The notes under the pieces: generated by a model
The model's database searches: none
What the model was told of the DNA's origin: nothing
What the model saw: only the letters and a program-made list of their open reading frames with translations
Assembly (NCBI GenBank): GCA_028875175.1
Contig: JAPPFO010000025.1
Coordinates: forward strand, 220-32,524
Length of the DNA: 32,305 bases
Reading direction: 5' to 3'
Origin: Chloroflexota bacterium
GTDB taxonomy: Bacteria; Chloroflexota; UBA11872
Made by a program: the position numbers and the translations under genes
Shown here: piece by piece, positions 24,626-32,305 of the stretch
How the letters are laid out: each line of letters starts with the position of its first letter
How positions within the stretch are numbered: the first letter of the stretch is position 1

Positions 24626-25693
24626 ATGACCAAAGTCCGCCTCGCCATCGTCGGCTGCGGCACCATCTCCCGCCTCAACGCCCCCGGCTACCTCGAACAC
24701 CCGCAATGCGAGGTCGCCGCCCTCTGCGACCCCGCCCCCGAGCGAGCCGAACAGCGCGCAGCCGAGTGGGGCATTGCCCCCCGCATCTACACCAGTTACG
24801 ACCAGGTGCTCGACGACCCCGACATCGACGCCGTCGAGCTCCTCACCCCCACCCCCCTCCACGCCGACCAGTCCATCGCTGCGCTCGAAGCGGGCAAGCA
24901 CGTCTCATGCCAGAAACCCATGGCGCGAAACCTGGGGGAAGCCGCCCGCGTCGCCGATGCCGCCGCCAGCGCCGACACCTTCTATCGCGTCACCGAGAAC
25001 TTTCTCTACTACCCGCCCCTGGTCAAGGCCAAGGAGCTGATCCAAAGCGGCGTCATCGGCGACCCCAACATGATCCGCATGCGCGTCGTCGTGACCAGCG
25101 TGGAGGCCGAGTCGGTGCGGCTCCCCCTCGCGCCCGACGCCCTCACCTGGCGCCGCGATCCAGTGCTCAACCCCGGCGGCCTGCTCTACGACGAAGCCGC
25201 CCACAAGTTCGCCACCGCCATGTGGTGGGTCGGCGAGCCCGCCACGGTCAGCGCCACCGTCACCCGCACCGACGACTACATGGTCGATGCGCCCAGCGTT
25301 GTCGTCTGGCGCTTCAAGGACGCCAACTGCCTGGCCGTCTTCGAGTACTCCAGCGCCCCCGAAATGCGCATCCGCGCCCCCTACTACGCCCTCGACGACT
25401 TCTTCGAAATCCAGGGCGCCAGGGGCCTGATCTGGGTCACCCGCTGCAGCGGCGAAATGCTCGATCTCCCGCCCGTCATGCTGCACACCGGCTCGGAAAC
25501 CGTCAGCTACCAGGTCCCCATGGACTGGATCGAAGGCTTCAAGGGCGCCGCCCGCGACTTCATCGACGGCATCATCGCCGGGCGCCAGCCCCGCCTGGAC
25601 GTCCGCGCAGCGACCCAGGTGCTGCGCGCGTCCCTGGCCGCCTACGCTTCCGACGCCGCGCAGCGACCCATCGACCCCGGTACCCTCAGCTGA
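24626..25693 (+). CDS. Gfo/Idh/MocA-family oxidoreductase
   Basis: This is a 355-residue NAD(P)-dependent oxidoreductase. The Rossmann motif is VRLAIVGCGTISRLNAPGY (about 4-22), the conserved LLTPTPLHADQS follows, and the EKP motif is represented by QKP in HVSCQKPMARNL. The active-site-like segment is GGLLYDEAAHKFATAMWW, containing the DxxxH pair usually required in this family. Unlike the copy at 2967-3959, the glycine loop is canonical. It lies in a plus-strand run with the upstream dehydrogenase and the two downstream VOC genes. The substrate is unknown. Confidence 0.92.
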   Translation: MTKVRLAIVGCGTISRLNAPGYLEHPQCEVAALCDPAPERAEQRAAEWGIAPRIYTSYDQVLDDPDIDAVELLTPTPLHADQSIAALEAGKHVSCQKPMARNLGEAARVADAAASADTFYRVTENFLYYPPLVKAKELIQSGVIGDPNMIRMRVVVTSVEAESVRLPLAPDALTWRRDPVLNPGGLLYDEAAHKFATAMWWVGEPATVSATVTRTDDYMVDAPSVVVWRFKDANCLAVFEYSSAPEMRIRAPYYALDDFFEIQGARGLIWVTRCSGEMLDLPPVMLHTGSETVSYQVPMDWIEGFKGAARDFIDGIIAGRQPRLDVRAATQVLRASLAAYASDAAQRPIDPGTLS

Positions 25694-25719
25694 CGTCCGG
25701 AGTCCCGGGGAGAATCAAT

Positions 25720-26082
25720 ATGGATATCAAGGGCGTCGACTTCATCTGGACCATCGCATCCGACGTCGACGAGACCGCCCGCTTCTACCGCGACGTGCTC
25801 GGCCTGCCCACTACGGGCATCCAGGACGACGATTGGCGCGAGTTCCAGGCCGGCGCAACCACCCTGGCCGTCACCCCCGCCCACGTCGGCTTGCACCCGC
25901 CCCGGGTGCTCATGGCCCTGGCCGTCGACGATGTCGACGCCGCCCTCCAGGAAGCCCGCGAAGCCGGCGCCACGGTGCTCCACGAAACCCGCGACACCCC
26001 CGCCTGCCTCAACGCCATGATCGCCGACCCCGACGGCAACCCCATCTGGCTCCACCAACGCCACGACGGCACCGCCGGCTAA
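25720..26082 (+). CDS. VOC-fold (glyoxalase/bleomycin-resistance/dioxygenase superfamily) protein
   Basis: This is a 120-residue single-domain protein made of two beta-alpha-beta-beta-beta modules. The first module is FIWTIASDVDETARFYRDVLGLP, the second VLMALAVDDVDAALQEAREAGATV, ending IADPDGNPIWLHQR, the usual DPDGN turn. GGGGAG 7 nt before ATG 25720 fixes the start, although the frame stays open far upstream in the antisense-like shadow of the oxidoreductase. It follows that gene by 26 nt, so co-transcription is likely. Metal-dependent isomerase, lyase or binding function cannot be distinguished. Confidence 0.9.
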   Translation: MDIKGVDFIWTIASDVDETARFYRDVLGLPTTGIQDDDWREFQAGATTLAVTPAHVGLHPPRVLMALAVDDVDAALQEAREAGATVLHETRDTPACLNAMIADPDGNPIWLHQRHDGTAG

Positions 26083-26157
26083 CCCCCTAAGTCCATCTCG
26101 GAAACCGACCCTTCGTAAACACCGACTCGCCGCCACCCGCCTGATCGGAGTTCCCCG

Positions 26158-26526
26158 ATGTCTCTCCAGACCATCTGGCCACTCATCTGGGTCACCGACA
26201 TGCGGAGATCCCTCGACTTCTACCGCGATGGCCTTGGCTTCGAGCTCGTCGCCTCATGGGAACTCCCGCAGGGCATCGCCTGGTGCCGGCTCAAGCGCGG
26301 ACCCGTCAGCCTCATGCTCCAGCTAGCCCCCGGCGACGTCCCGCCCCCTGTCGAAGGCCAGGCCGCCGAGCTCTACATCCTCTGCGACGACGCCCGCGCC
26401 CTTCACGCCGAATTCGCCGCCCGCGGTATCCAGGCCACCAAACCCGAACGCATGGAATACGACATGCTCCAATTTCGAGTCACCGACCCCGACGGCTACC
26501 CCCTCTGGTTCGAAAACCCGGTATGA
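26158..26526 (+). CDS. VOC-fold (glyoxalase/bleomycin-resistance-like) protein
   Basis: This is a 122-residue protein with the VOC pattern TIWPLIWVTDMRRSLDFYRDGLGFELV at the N-terminus and FRVTDPDGYPLWFENPV at the C-terminus. GGAG 8 nt before ATG 26158 supports the start. It is the second VOC gene in a row but differs clearly from the first, so it is not a recent duplication. The pair may act in detoxification or in rearranging a product of the preceding oxidoreductases. Confidence 0.9.
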   Translation: MSLQTIWPLIWVTDMRRSLDFYRDGLGFELVASWELPQGIAWCRLKRGPVSLMLQLAPGDVPPPVEGQAAELYILCDDARALHAEFAARGIQATKPERMEYDMLQFRVTDPDGYPLWFENPV

Positions 26527-26616
26527 CGGCCCGCGCCTGCTTGGGTCGTGTCAGTTTGCAGCTGTCAGTCAATGCAGCGAGTTTGAATTGTGGGTCACGG
26601 CGACCTGGCCGTTCGC

Positions 26617-26679
26617 AAAACGGCCCCTCTGGCGGGGCGGCCGCCTGTTAGAGTCGCGTGCCGCCAGAGAGGCCGTTTT
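26617..26679. terminator. Large inverted repeat, probable bidirectional terminator
   Basis: Arms of 19 bp with one mismatch (26617-26635 beginning AAAACGGCCC, and 26661-26679 ending GGCCGTTTT) enclose 25 nt. The inner loop contains a further GGCGGCCGCC palindrome (26636-26645). Each strand reads a stem followed by TTTT, and the element lies between convergent genes, which suits a two-way intrinsic terminator. A small mobile hairpin element is the alternative. Confidence 0.65.
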
Positions 26680-26704
26680 CCGTCAGGTTTAGCTCAGAAG
26701 TTCC

Positions 26705-27136
26705 CTACCCGGTCTCCGTCTCTCCGTGCTCGCAGTTGAACTGCCAGGTAACCCCGAACTTATCCGTGCACGCCCCGAAGTAAGCGCCCCAGAACATGTC
26801 CGCCGGCGCCATCTGCACCGTCCCGCCCTCGGAGATCTTCGCGAAGAACTCGTCCGTCTGCTCGCGGTTCTCCGTCATGTAGGAAACCGAGAAATTCGTG
26901 CCCGTCACGTGCGGCGCGCCAAACCCGGGCATCACGTCGCTGCCCATCAGCACGCTCGACCCAATCGGGTACGACACGTGCATGATCTGGTCCTTCGCCT
27001 CCTCCGGTACACCCATGTCCGGCGGCCCGTCCGCAAACGTCTGTACGATCGCAAAGTCCCCGCCAAAAACCGACCGGTAGAACTCAAACGCTTCGCGGCA
27101 GTTGCCCGCGAAGTTCAGATAGATGCTCAGCGACAT
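26705..27136 (-). CDS. PhnB-like VOC-family protein
   Basis: This is a 143-residue protein of the PhnB/3-demethylubiquinone-methyltransferase-like VOC subgroup. The signature start is MSLSIYLNFAGNCREAFEFYRSVFGG, with a central HVSYPIGSSVLMGSDV and a C-terminal FWGAYFGACTDKFGVTWQFNCE. AGGGAG about 7 nt upstream supports ATG 27136. It is transcribed alone, convergent with the preceding VOC gene across the inverted-repeat terminator. Function is generic: small-molecule binding or resistance-like. Confidence 0.93.
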   Translation of the reverse strand: MSLSIYLNFAGNCREAFEFYRSVFGGDFAIVQTFADGPPDMGVPEEAKDQIMHVSYPIGSSVLMGSDVMPGFGAPHVTGTNFSVSYMTENREQTDEFFAKISEGGTVQMAPADMFWGAYFGACTDKFGVTWQFNCEHGETETG

Positions 27137-27468
27137 CCGTGTCTCCCTGGAGCTAGCCGGCTGGCAACTGCGGCTCCCGCCCGTATCGCATCGATACGAA
27201 CCACGGCTGAAACTGCCGGACCAAGATGAACAATTCTAGCCGCGGATCATATCGATCAGGTGAGCTCAATACTCGGAGGCCGGTCACCATCGGTCCCAGA
27301 GTCGCCACGCCGCGGCATTGTGGGTGCGCGGTCCGCAATCACATCTAAGGCTTCAGCCATCTCCCAGCGGCCCCTGTGAACGCCAGGCAGATAGCTGCGA
27401 AGCCGCTGGGTTCCATCGACTTCGGATCCTCCCGTGCGGAGGCTGGTCAGCCATGGGCCAAGCGGCCC
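27137..27468. other. Gene-free stretch between PhnB-like and inositol-phosphatase genes
   Basis: I see no convincing gene or tRNA here. The only clear structure is a 17-bp interrupted palindrome, CGTATCG-CAT-CGATACG (27182-27198), placed 46 nt or more upstream of the phnB-like start and therefore a possible operator for it. Short open frames on both strands lack recognisable products. Confidence 0.5.
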
Positions 27469-28305
27469 TCACCCGTAAGTCGGAAACGCAAGCTCAAGGC
27501 GGTGGGTGGCGGCAATCTCCAGGATGGCCCGATGGATGTGACCGTTACTGAAAATGCAGCGACGGCTGGCGAAACTCGTAGGCTCGCCCCTCACGTTGGT
27601 GACGTGTCCGCCGGCTCGCTGTACCAGCAATCCGGCACCCGCGTGGTCCCACCATTTGACTGTGCTGAACATCGCGCCGTCGTAGCGTCCGGCGGCTACC
27701 CACGCTGTTTCCAGCGCCGCGGAACCGGTCAAGCGCACGCGATGAAATGTTCGCGCCGCTTCGGCCAGCGCAGCATTGAAGCGGCGGTCATCCTCGGCGT
27801 TGATTCCCCGCTGCGCCCAGGCCACGGTGCTCTCGGACGGCTCCGTCCGTTTCGTTACCTCGATCACGCGACCGTTGAGCCGCGCCGGACCATCAGCCAG
27901 CGCCGTGAACATCTCGTCGCGCACGGGATCGAATATCGCGGCGACTTCGGGTCGGGAGTCGCGTGTGTGAGCCACACTCACGCAGAACTGGGGCTGCCCG
28001 CGGGAGTAATTGTCGGTGCCGTCGAGGGGATCGATTACCCAGACGTCCGGCCCATCGATCTCCTCGTCGTCGGCAAACTCCTCGGAATAGACAGTGTGCG
28101 TAGGAACGAGCTCGTCCAACACGTCGCGAATGGCGCGGTCGGCCGCAAAGTCGGCGTCGGTCACCACCGTGCGTTCGCCCTGCCAGGTTTTCCACTGCAC
28201 ACCCAGCAGCTCGGACTCGAAGCTCCGCAGTAACTCGGCACCGGCCGCGCGGGCGGCCAGCTCAGCTATCTCCAGCAGCCTGGCCCGGTCGTTCGGGCCT
28301 GTCAC
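27469..28305 (-). CDS. Inositol monophosphatase-family phosphatase
   Basis: This is a 278-residue Mg-dependent phosphatase of the inositol monophosphatase/histidinol-phosphatase/CysQ superfamily. Metal-site motifs are TVVTDADFAADRAI, then a Glu pair in VYSEEF, VIDPLDGTDNYSRG (the DPLDGT signature) and WWDHAGAGLLVQRAGG (the WDxAAG-type motif). The open frame extends to 28521, but homology begins at about GTG 28305, which lies 2 nt after the stop of the SRPBCC gene; the longer N-terminus is that gene read in another frame. The substrate could be inositol phosphate, histidinol phosphate or a nucleotide, and is not resolvable here. Confidence 0.9.
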   Translation of the reverse strand: MTGPNDRARLLEIAELAARAAGAELLRSFESELLGVQWKTWQGERTVVTDADFAADRAIRDVLDELVPTHTVYSEEFADDEEIDGPDVWVIDPLDGTDNYSRGQPQFCVSVAHTRDSRPEVAAIFDPVRDEMFTALADGPARLNGRVIEVTKRTEPSESTVAWAQRGINAEDDRRFNAALAEAARTFHRVRLTGSAALETAWVAAGRYDGAMFSTVKWWDHAGAGLLVQRAGGHVTNVRGEPTSFASRRCIFSNGHIHRAILEIAATHRLELAFPTYG

Positions 28306-28307
28306 GT

Positions 28308-28745
28308 TCAGGCGGTGGTCGGCATTTCGGCCAGCGCCTTGCGCAGGCCCTGGGTCCAGCCGCGCACATTGCGGCGCAGGCTGAACCGCACAAAGAATCC
28401 CAGCGGGCCCAACGTGCGCGGACCGGACGCGGTCTGGAGGATCCGAACGCCCGTGCCGCCTTCGACCGGACGCAATTCGATGGACATTCCACGGGTGAGT
28501 CCGGCCTTGCTCCCGGTCCATGAGGCCGAGTGGCCCAGGTCAACCTCGGTGATGGTGTAGATGAACGTCATCCGCTCGCGCCCGGTCTTCTGGCGAAATC
28601 GGAAACCCGGCGTCCAATTGCCGGCGGTGAGTCGCTCGGCATCCTCAATCGTGGTGTTCCACTTCTGCCAGTCGTTGATCGTGCTCACCAGTTGCCAGAT
28701 TGTGTTGACTGGCGCCATGAGTTCAACGCTGGCGGTTTCCTCCAT
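28308..28745 (-). CDS. SRPBCC (START/Bet v1-like) family protein
   Basis: This is a 145-residue protein with the polyketide-cyclase/SRPBCC pattern: ETASVELMAPVNTIWQLVSTINDWQKWN at the start, a central FRFRQKTGRERMTFIYTITEVD, and a C-terminal amphipathic helix (NVRGWTQGLRKALAEM). Such proteins bind hydrophobic ligands in a deep pocket. ATG 28745 or the GTG one codon before it may start translation, with AGGAG 6-9 nt upstream. It is followed immediately by the phosphatase gene in the same orientation. Confidence 0.88.
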   Translation of the reverse strand: MEETASVELMAPVNTIWQLVSTINDWQKWNTTIEDAERLTAGNWTPGFRFRQKTGRERMTFIYTITEVDLGHSASWTGSKAGLTRGMSIELRPVEGGTGVRILQTASGPRTLGPLGFFVRFSLRRNVRGWTQGLRKALAEMPTTA

Positions 28746-28881
28746 CACCTCGTACTCCTAGCCCGCGCCGTACGAAAATCGCGCCCGCGCACCCGGCATC
28801 TTACGCCGCTCAGCGGCCGCTTGCCCTCCTGGGCGCTACGCTACAGCGGTAGAGCCCCGTGTACCGACCCGAGGAGCGCTG

Positions 28882-30048
28882 ATGGAGCCGCTGGGATTTG
28901 TTGACGCACACGTCCGCGACCTGCGCGAGCGCGGGCTCTTCCGGCCGCTCCCGGTCCTGGAGTCACCGCAGGGTCCGCGCATCCGTATCGGCGGTCGTGA
29001 ACTCATCAACATGTCGTCGAACGACTACCTCGGCCTGGCCAACGATGCGGCCTTGCGCGAGGCGGCCATGGCCGGCGCCAAGACGTGGGGCGGCGGCGCC
29101 GGCGCGGTGCGCACGATCGCCGGCACGCTGGACGTGCACCAGGCACTGGAAGCCGAAATCGCCGCCTGGAAGGGCGTGGAGGCCACGCTGGTCTTTCAGT
29201 CGGGCTTTGCCGGCAACCTGGGCACCATCCCGGCTCTGGTCGGGCGTGGCGACGTGATTCTCAGCGATGAACTAAACCACGCCAGCATCATCGACGGCTG
29301 CCGGCTGAGCCGCGCGGAGATTCGCCGCTTTGCGCATGCGGATGCCGACTCGCTGCGCGAGCAGCTGGCCGGTTGCACCGCGGACCAGCGCAAGCTCGTC
29401 GTGACGGACGGCGTCTTCAGCATGGACGGGGATATCGCGCCGCTGCCGGACATTTGCGACGCGGCGGAGGCGTATGGCGCCATGGTGATGGTGGATGACG
29501 CCCACGGGAGCGGGGTTCTGGGCCGAGGCGGGCGCGGCAGCGTGGATCACTTTGGCCTGCACGGGCGCGTGCAGGTGCAGTTGGGCACCCTCTCGAAAGC
29601 CATAGGCTCCATGGGCGGATACATCGCCGGTAGCCAGGCTCTGCGCGACTACCTCACGCACACGGCCCGGCCTGTGCTGTTTTCCACTTCGCACCCGCCT
29701 GCCGTGGTCGAAACCACGCGGGCAGCGATTCGAGTGCTTACCCGGGAACCGGAACGAGTCGAACGGCTGTGGGACAACGCCCGCTTTTTCAAGCAGGGGC
29801 TGTCCGACCTGGGCATGGACCTGGGACGCAGCGCCACCCCCATCACGCCCGTGATCGTGGGCGAGGCGGAGCGCGCCCACGCGCTGAGCGACCGTCTACG
29901 GCAGCGGGGCGTCTTCGTTCAGAGCGTGGCTTTCCCAACCGTTCCTCGAGACGCCGCCAGGGTTCGGGCCATGGTCAGCGCCGCCCACAGCCGCGACGAC
30001 CTGGCCCAGGCCATCGACGCCTTCGGCGAGGCGATGCGCGGTCTCTAA
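28882..30048 (+). CDS. kbl: Alpha-oxoamine synthase, glycine C-acetyltransferase (Kbl) or BioF type
   Basis: This is a 388-residue PLP-dependent enzyme condensing an amino acid with an acyl-CoA. Motifs are MSSNDYLGLA, GAGAVRTIAGTLDVHQALE, DELNHASIIDG (stacking His133), VMVDDAHGSGVLG (Asp205 and His208) and the PLP lysine Lys239 in GTLSKAIGSMGGY. Length and the TIAGTxxxHxxLE segment fit 2-amino-3-ketobutyrate CoA ligase, which splits aminoketobutyrate to glycine and acetyl-CoA. BioF-like activity cannot be excluded because no tdh or bio genes are adjacent. GAGGAG 5 nt before ATG 28882 is a strong ribosome-binding site. It diverges from the SRPBCC-phosphatase pair. Confidence 0.88.
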   Translation: MEPLGFVDAHVRDLRERGLFRPLPVLESPQGPRIRIGGRELINMSSNDYLGLANDAALREAAMAGAKTWGGGAGAVRTIAGTLDVHQALEAEIAAWKGVEATLVFQSGFAGNLGTIPALVGRGDVILSDELNHASIIDGCRLSRAEIRRFAHADADSLREQLAGCTADQRKLVVTDGVFSMDGDIAPLPDICDAAEAYGAMVMVDDAHGSGVLGRGGRGSVDHFGLHGRVQVQLGTLSKAIGSMGGYIAGSQALRDYLTHTARPVLFSTSHPPAVVETTRAAIRVLTREPERVERLWDNARFFKQGLSDLGMDLGRSATPITPVIVGEAERAHALSDRLRQRGVFVQSVAFPTVPRDAARVRAMVSAAHSRDDLAQAIDAFGEAMRGL

Positions 30049-30116
30049 CCCTCCGCGCTCTCGAACGACGGCGGGGCGGTGCTAGCATCGCGACCCGCGC
30101 CCGCCCGGAGTCTGAG

Positions 30117-31184
30117 GTGTCCGAGTCGCTTGAAGATCTGCGGCGAGAAATTGACTCCCTGGACAAGCAGTTGGTCACGCTGCTCGGGCAGCGCGCCGAG
30201 CTGGTTCAACAGATCGGTCACAGGAAGGCGGACACCGGCACCCCGGTCTTCGACCCGGGACGCGAGCGCGACGTGCTGGAGCGTGTCACGGCAATCAACC
30301 CTGGACCCTACGAGGACGACCACATCCAGGCCATCTACCGCGAGATCATGGCTGCCTCGCGGAGCCTCGAGGAGCCGCCGCGCGTTGGCTATCTGGGCCC
30401 TCCCCACACCTTCAGCCACCAGGCCGCGCAGCAATACTTCGGGCGCCTCGCGGACCTGACGCCGCTCAACTCGTTCAGGGATATTTTCGACCTAGTCGAC
30501 CGCTCGCCGCGCGTCTCCGGCGTGGTTCCGATTGAGAACACCACCAGCGGGACGATTGGCGAAACGCTGGATCTCTTCGTGACGCGCACTGTGTACATCC
30601 AGGCGGAGATTCAGCTTCCGGTCTCCCACAACCTGCTGGCGGCCAGCGGTTCGACCGACTGGGCCTGCGTCTATTCGCATCCGCACGCCATCGCCCAGTG
30701 CCGGGGCTGGATTGAGCGACATCTGGGCGCAACGCCCATCATGGAAGTGGCCAGCACCGCCGAAGCGGCCCGCCGGGCGGGCGGCGAACCAGACGCCGCT
30801 GCAATTGGTCCGCTCAGCGCGGCGGAGGCTTTCGGCCTGGAGGTCTTGCACCAGGACATCCAGGACATTGCCTCAAACCGCACGCGCTTCTACGTGATCG
30901 GCGACAAACCGGCCGCGCGTACCGGCCGCGACAAGATGGCCCTGATGGTGGCCGTGCATGACCGGGTGGGCGCGCTGCACGATGTACTGAGCTGCCTTCG
31001 CGATCACGACTTGAATCTCAGTTTCATCCAGTCGCGGCCCTCGCGGCTCAAGCCGGACGACTACATCTTTTTCCTGGAAATGATGGGACATCCGGACGAA
31101 GCACCCGTCCAGGAGGCGCTTCGCGTGCTTGGTGCGTCGACCGTCCTCACGCGCGTCCTCGGCGCTTGGCCGGTTGAGAACTGA
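30117..31184 (+). CDS. pheA: Bifunctional chorismate mutase/prephenate dehydratase (P-protein)
   Basis: This 355-residue enzyme of phenylalanine biosynthesis converts chorismate through prephenate to phenylpyruvate. An AroQ-type chorismate mutase helix bundle spans 1-85 (LRREIDSLDKQLVTLLGQRAELV; IYREIMAASRSLE). Prephenate dehydratase spans 88-265 with GYLGPPHTFSHQAA, PIENTTSGTIGET and the catalytic Thr-Arg-Phe (256-258) in NRTRFYVIG. A C-terminal ACT domain (about 273-350) contains GALHDVL and QSRPSR, the phenylalanine-binding ESRP motif with Gln in place of Glu. GTG 30117 with GGAG 6 nt upstream is the start; the open frame upstream is the shadow of kbl. It ends 10 nt before the convergent pyrF. 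Confidence 0.96.
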   Translation: MSESLEDLRREIDSLDKQLVTLLGQRAELVQQIGHRKADTGTPVFDPGRERDVLERVTAINPGPYEDDHIQAIYREIMAASRSLEEPPRVGYLGPPHTFSHQAAQQYFGRLADLTPLNSFRDIFDLVDRSPRVSGVVPIENTTSGTIGETLDLFVTRTVYIQAEIQLPVSHNLLAASGSTDWACVYSHPHAIAQCRGWIERHLGATPIMEVASTAEAARRAGGEPDAAAIGPLSAAEAFGLEVLHQDIQDIASNRTRFYVIGDKPAARTGRDKMALMVAVHDRVGALHDVLSCLRDHDLNLSFIQSRPSRLKPDDYIFFLEMMGHPDEAPVQEALRVLGASTVLTRVLGAWPVEN

Positions 31185-31194
31185 GCAGAGCCTC

Positions 31195-32037
31195 TCAGCT
31201 CCTACGCGCCGCCTCGATAGCCGTCCGCATTTCCTCAACCTTGGCCCGCACCGCCTGCGCATAATCCGGGCCGTCGCCCGCCCACAGAGCCGAACGCCCC
31301 GCGTTCACCAGCACACCCGCGGGCGCCGGTCCGAACCCGGCTCTGACGGTTGCCTCCAGCGCGCCCCCCTGCGCGCCCACGCCGGGGGCAAGGATGGGTA
31401 GGCCGGGTGTGACCTCGCGAACCGTCGCAACGTCGTCCGGACGCGTGGCGCCAACCACCACGCCAAGATTGCCAAGCTCGTTCCACTCCACCAGCCGACG
31501 GGCCAGCCGTGTGTACACCGGTTCGCTGCTCGCCGTCTGCAGACCCTGCAAGACATCAGCTCCCGGGTTGCTGCTGCGCAGCCAGGCAAAGGCGCCGCGC
31601 TCCGGCCGCTCAATCAGCGGCTGGATGGCGTCGCGGCCGCCCCATGGATTGAACGTGATGGCGTCGGCCTGCAGGTAGTCGAACAGGAAGGCGGCGTAGC
31701 GCTCCGACGTGTCGGCAACATCGCCGACTTTGTTGTCGACCAGGAGCAACGCTCGGTCGCCGACGGCGTCGCGCAGGTCGCGCAGCAACCGCAGACCGTC
31801 GGGGCCCAGCGCCAGGTAGAACGGCACGTTTGGCTTGAAGGCCACAACTACATCGGCGCAGGCGTCCACGACCGCGTACAGGAAGCGGCGAGCACCATCC
31901 ACCGTCGGCGGGAGGCCGATCGGCAGGCGTGCCAGGTCCAGATCCAAACCGAGGCACAGCCACGACTGCTTGGTCTCAGCCTCTTCCCAAAGGCGCGCCG
32001 AAAACCCAGGCGGAGGCCGATCTGGCGCAGTCGTCAA
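31195..32037 (-). CDS. pyrF: Orotidine-5'-phosphate decarboxylase (type 2)
   Basis: This 280-residue enzyme performs the last step of de novo UMP synthesis, decarboxylating OMP. It belongs to the longer PyrF subgroup. Motifs are WLCLGLDLDLARLP, VVAFKPNVPFYLALG and the catalytic-loop equivalent LLLVDNKVGDVADTSERY, with the Asp-Lys-Asp charged set. Later come NPWGGRDAIQPL and ILAPGVGAQGG at the phosphate site. Translation starts at TTG 32037, supported by GGGAGG 6 nt upstream; no nearby ATG fits. It is convergent with pheA and divergent from the LysM gene. Confidence 0.95.
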   Translation of the reverse strand: MTTAPDRPPPGFSARLWEEAETKQSWLCLGLDLDLARLPIGLPPTVDGARRFLYAVVDACADVVVAFKPNVPFYLALGPDGLRLLRDLRDAVGDRALLLVDNKVGDVADTSERYAAFLFDYLQADAITFNPWGGRDAIQPLIERPERGAFAWLRSSNPGADVLQGLQTASSEPVYTRLARRLVEWNELGNLGVVVGATRPDDVATVREVTPGLPILAPGVGAQGGALEATVRAGFGPAPAGVLVNAGRSALWAGDGPDYAQAVRAKVEEMRTAIEAARRS

Positions 32038-32070
32038 GGGGTGCCTCCCGAAGTCGGCTCGCTGGCCTTT

Positions 32071-32099
32071 TTGAGACTGATGCAGGCCAGTCCTATACT
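32071..32099 (+). promoter_or_regulatory. Strong sigma70-type promoter
   Basis: TTGAGA (32071-32076), a 17-nt spacer and TATACT (32094-32099) form the best-spaced promoter in the window. It drives the gene starting at 32146 with a leader of about 40 nt. Confidence 0.75.
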
Positions 32100-32145
32100 A
32101 TTTCCCGCGCGAAACGCCGGTAGGCGCCAGCCGCTGGGGGCAGGC

Positions 32146-32305
32146 ATGGGTCTCTTAGATTTCCTGAAACGTGAGAAGAAGGTGACGGCCGTCCGCCACA
32201 CGATCAAGGTGATGCCCCGCGAAACCCTTCGAACGATCGCCGAACGCGAGTACGGCGACCAGGACAAGTGGGAGATCATCTTCAACAAGAACAAGTGGCG
32301 GTTCG
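32146..32305 (+). CDS. LysM-domain-like protein, N-terminal fragment (runs off window end)
   Basis: Only 53 codons are visible. After a short basic N-terminus (MGLLDFLKREKK) with no signal peptide, the sequence enters a LysM-type repeat: HTIKVMPRETLRTIAEREYGDQDKWEIIF and on to NKNK, matching the GDTLxxIAxxxYG...W..I...N pattern. Small cytoplasmic LysM/BON-type proteins have this layout, but the remaining domains are outside the window. The ATG at 32146 is preceded by a G-rich stretch (GGGGGCAGG). Confidence 0.75.
   Translation, partial: MGLLDFLKREKKVTAVRHTIKVMPRETLRTIAEREYGDQDKWEIIFNKNKWRF

Noticed and set aside
24706..26082. 458-codon plus-strand open frame
   Set aside because: Most of it overlaps the Gfo/Idh/MocA gene in another frame; only the last 120 codons from 25720 are a real gene (VOC protein).
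27340..27445. Possible tRNA near GGGTTCCATCGAC
   Set aside because: No acceptor stem, anticodon arm or standard T-loop could be folded around it.
29769..30116. N-terminal extension of the PheA frame
   Set aside because: It overlaps kbl in another frame and is low-complexity Arg-rich; homology and ribosome-binding site start at 30117.

Overview
The window is about 32 kb of a GC-rich bacterial chromosome. It is densely packed with genes, shows no insertion sequence, CRISPR array or rRNA, and has no tRNA that I can recognise. GTG and TTG starts are common. Several start codons lie 6-9 nt behind a TANNNT-like -10 box, which suggests leaderless transcripts. The mix of genes (Gfo/Idh/MocA oxidoreductases, VOC proteins, SMP-30 lactonase, a CopC/CopD/cytochrome fusion, a groEL without groES) fits a Chloroflexota-like environmental bacterium. 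That assignment is inference from gene content and style, because no rRNA or marker phylogeny is available here.

Layout. 1-1841: copper export on the minus strand, with the N-terminal 490 residues of a CopA-type P1B-ATPase behind its CsoR repressor and a near-canonical CsoR operator. 2003-7644: metabolic genes (aldo/keto reductase, Gfo/Idh/MocA oxidoreductase, solute-binding lipoprotein, SMP-30 lactonase), then a LarE-type sulfur transferase paired with a JAMM metallopeptidase. 7812-10922: an MFS transporter and a solitary groEL with a clear sigma70 promoter and terminator. 11279-16043: a TroABCD/MntABCD-type metal ABC transporter and its DtxR/MntR-family regulator. Both permeases carry C-terminal winged-helix-like tails.

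16116-21684 is an extracytoplasmic redox/copper module. On the plus strand are a Tat lipoprotein with a thioredoxin-like CxxxxC domain and a small membrane-anchored exported protein. Converging on them from the minus strand are a small membrane protein with a His-rich loop, a 474-residue exported protein in which a duplicated four-histidine domain appears to be inserted into a host fold, and a CopC-CopD-YtkA-like-cytochrome c fusion. Together these look like a copper acquisition or delivery system outside the membrane.

21884-23450 holds a SAM methyltransferase (probably with a non-AUG start) and a lower-GC DUF3800 gene. Next to the DUF3800 gene is a compact three-way-junction RNA candidate with its own -10 box, the most unusual element here. 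23567-27136 carries a glycerol-1-phosphate-dehydrogenase-like enzyme, a second Gfo/Idh/MocA oxidoreductase and three VOC-fold proteins. 27469-32305 is housekeeping: inositol-monophosphatase family, SRPBCC protein, Kbl/BioF-type alpha-oxoamine synthase, bifunctional PheA, PyrF, and the start of a LysM-type protein behind a strong promoter.
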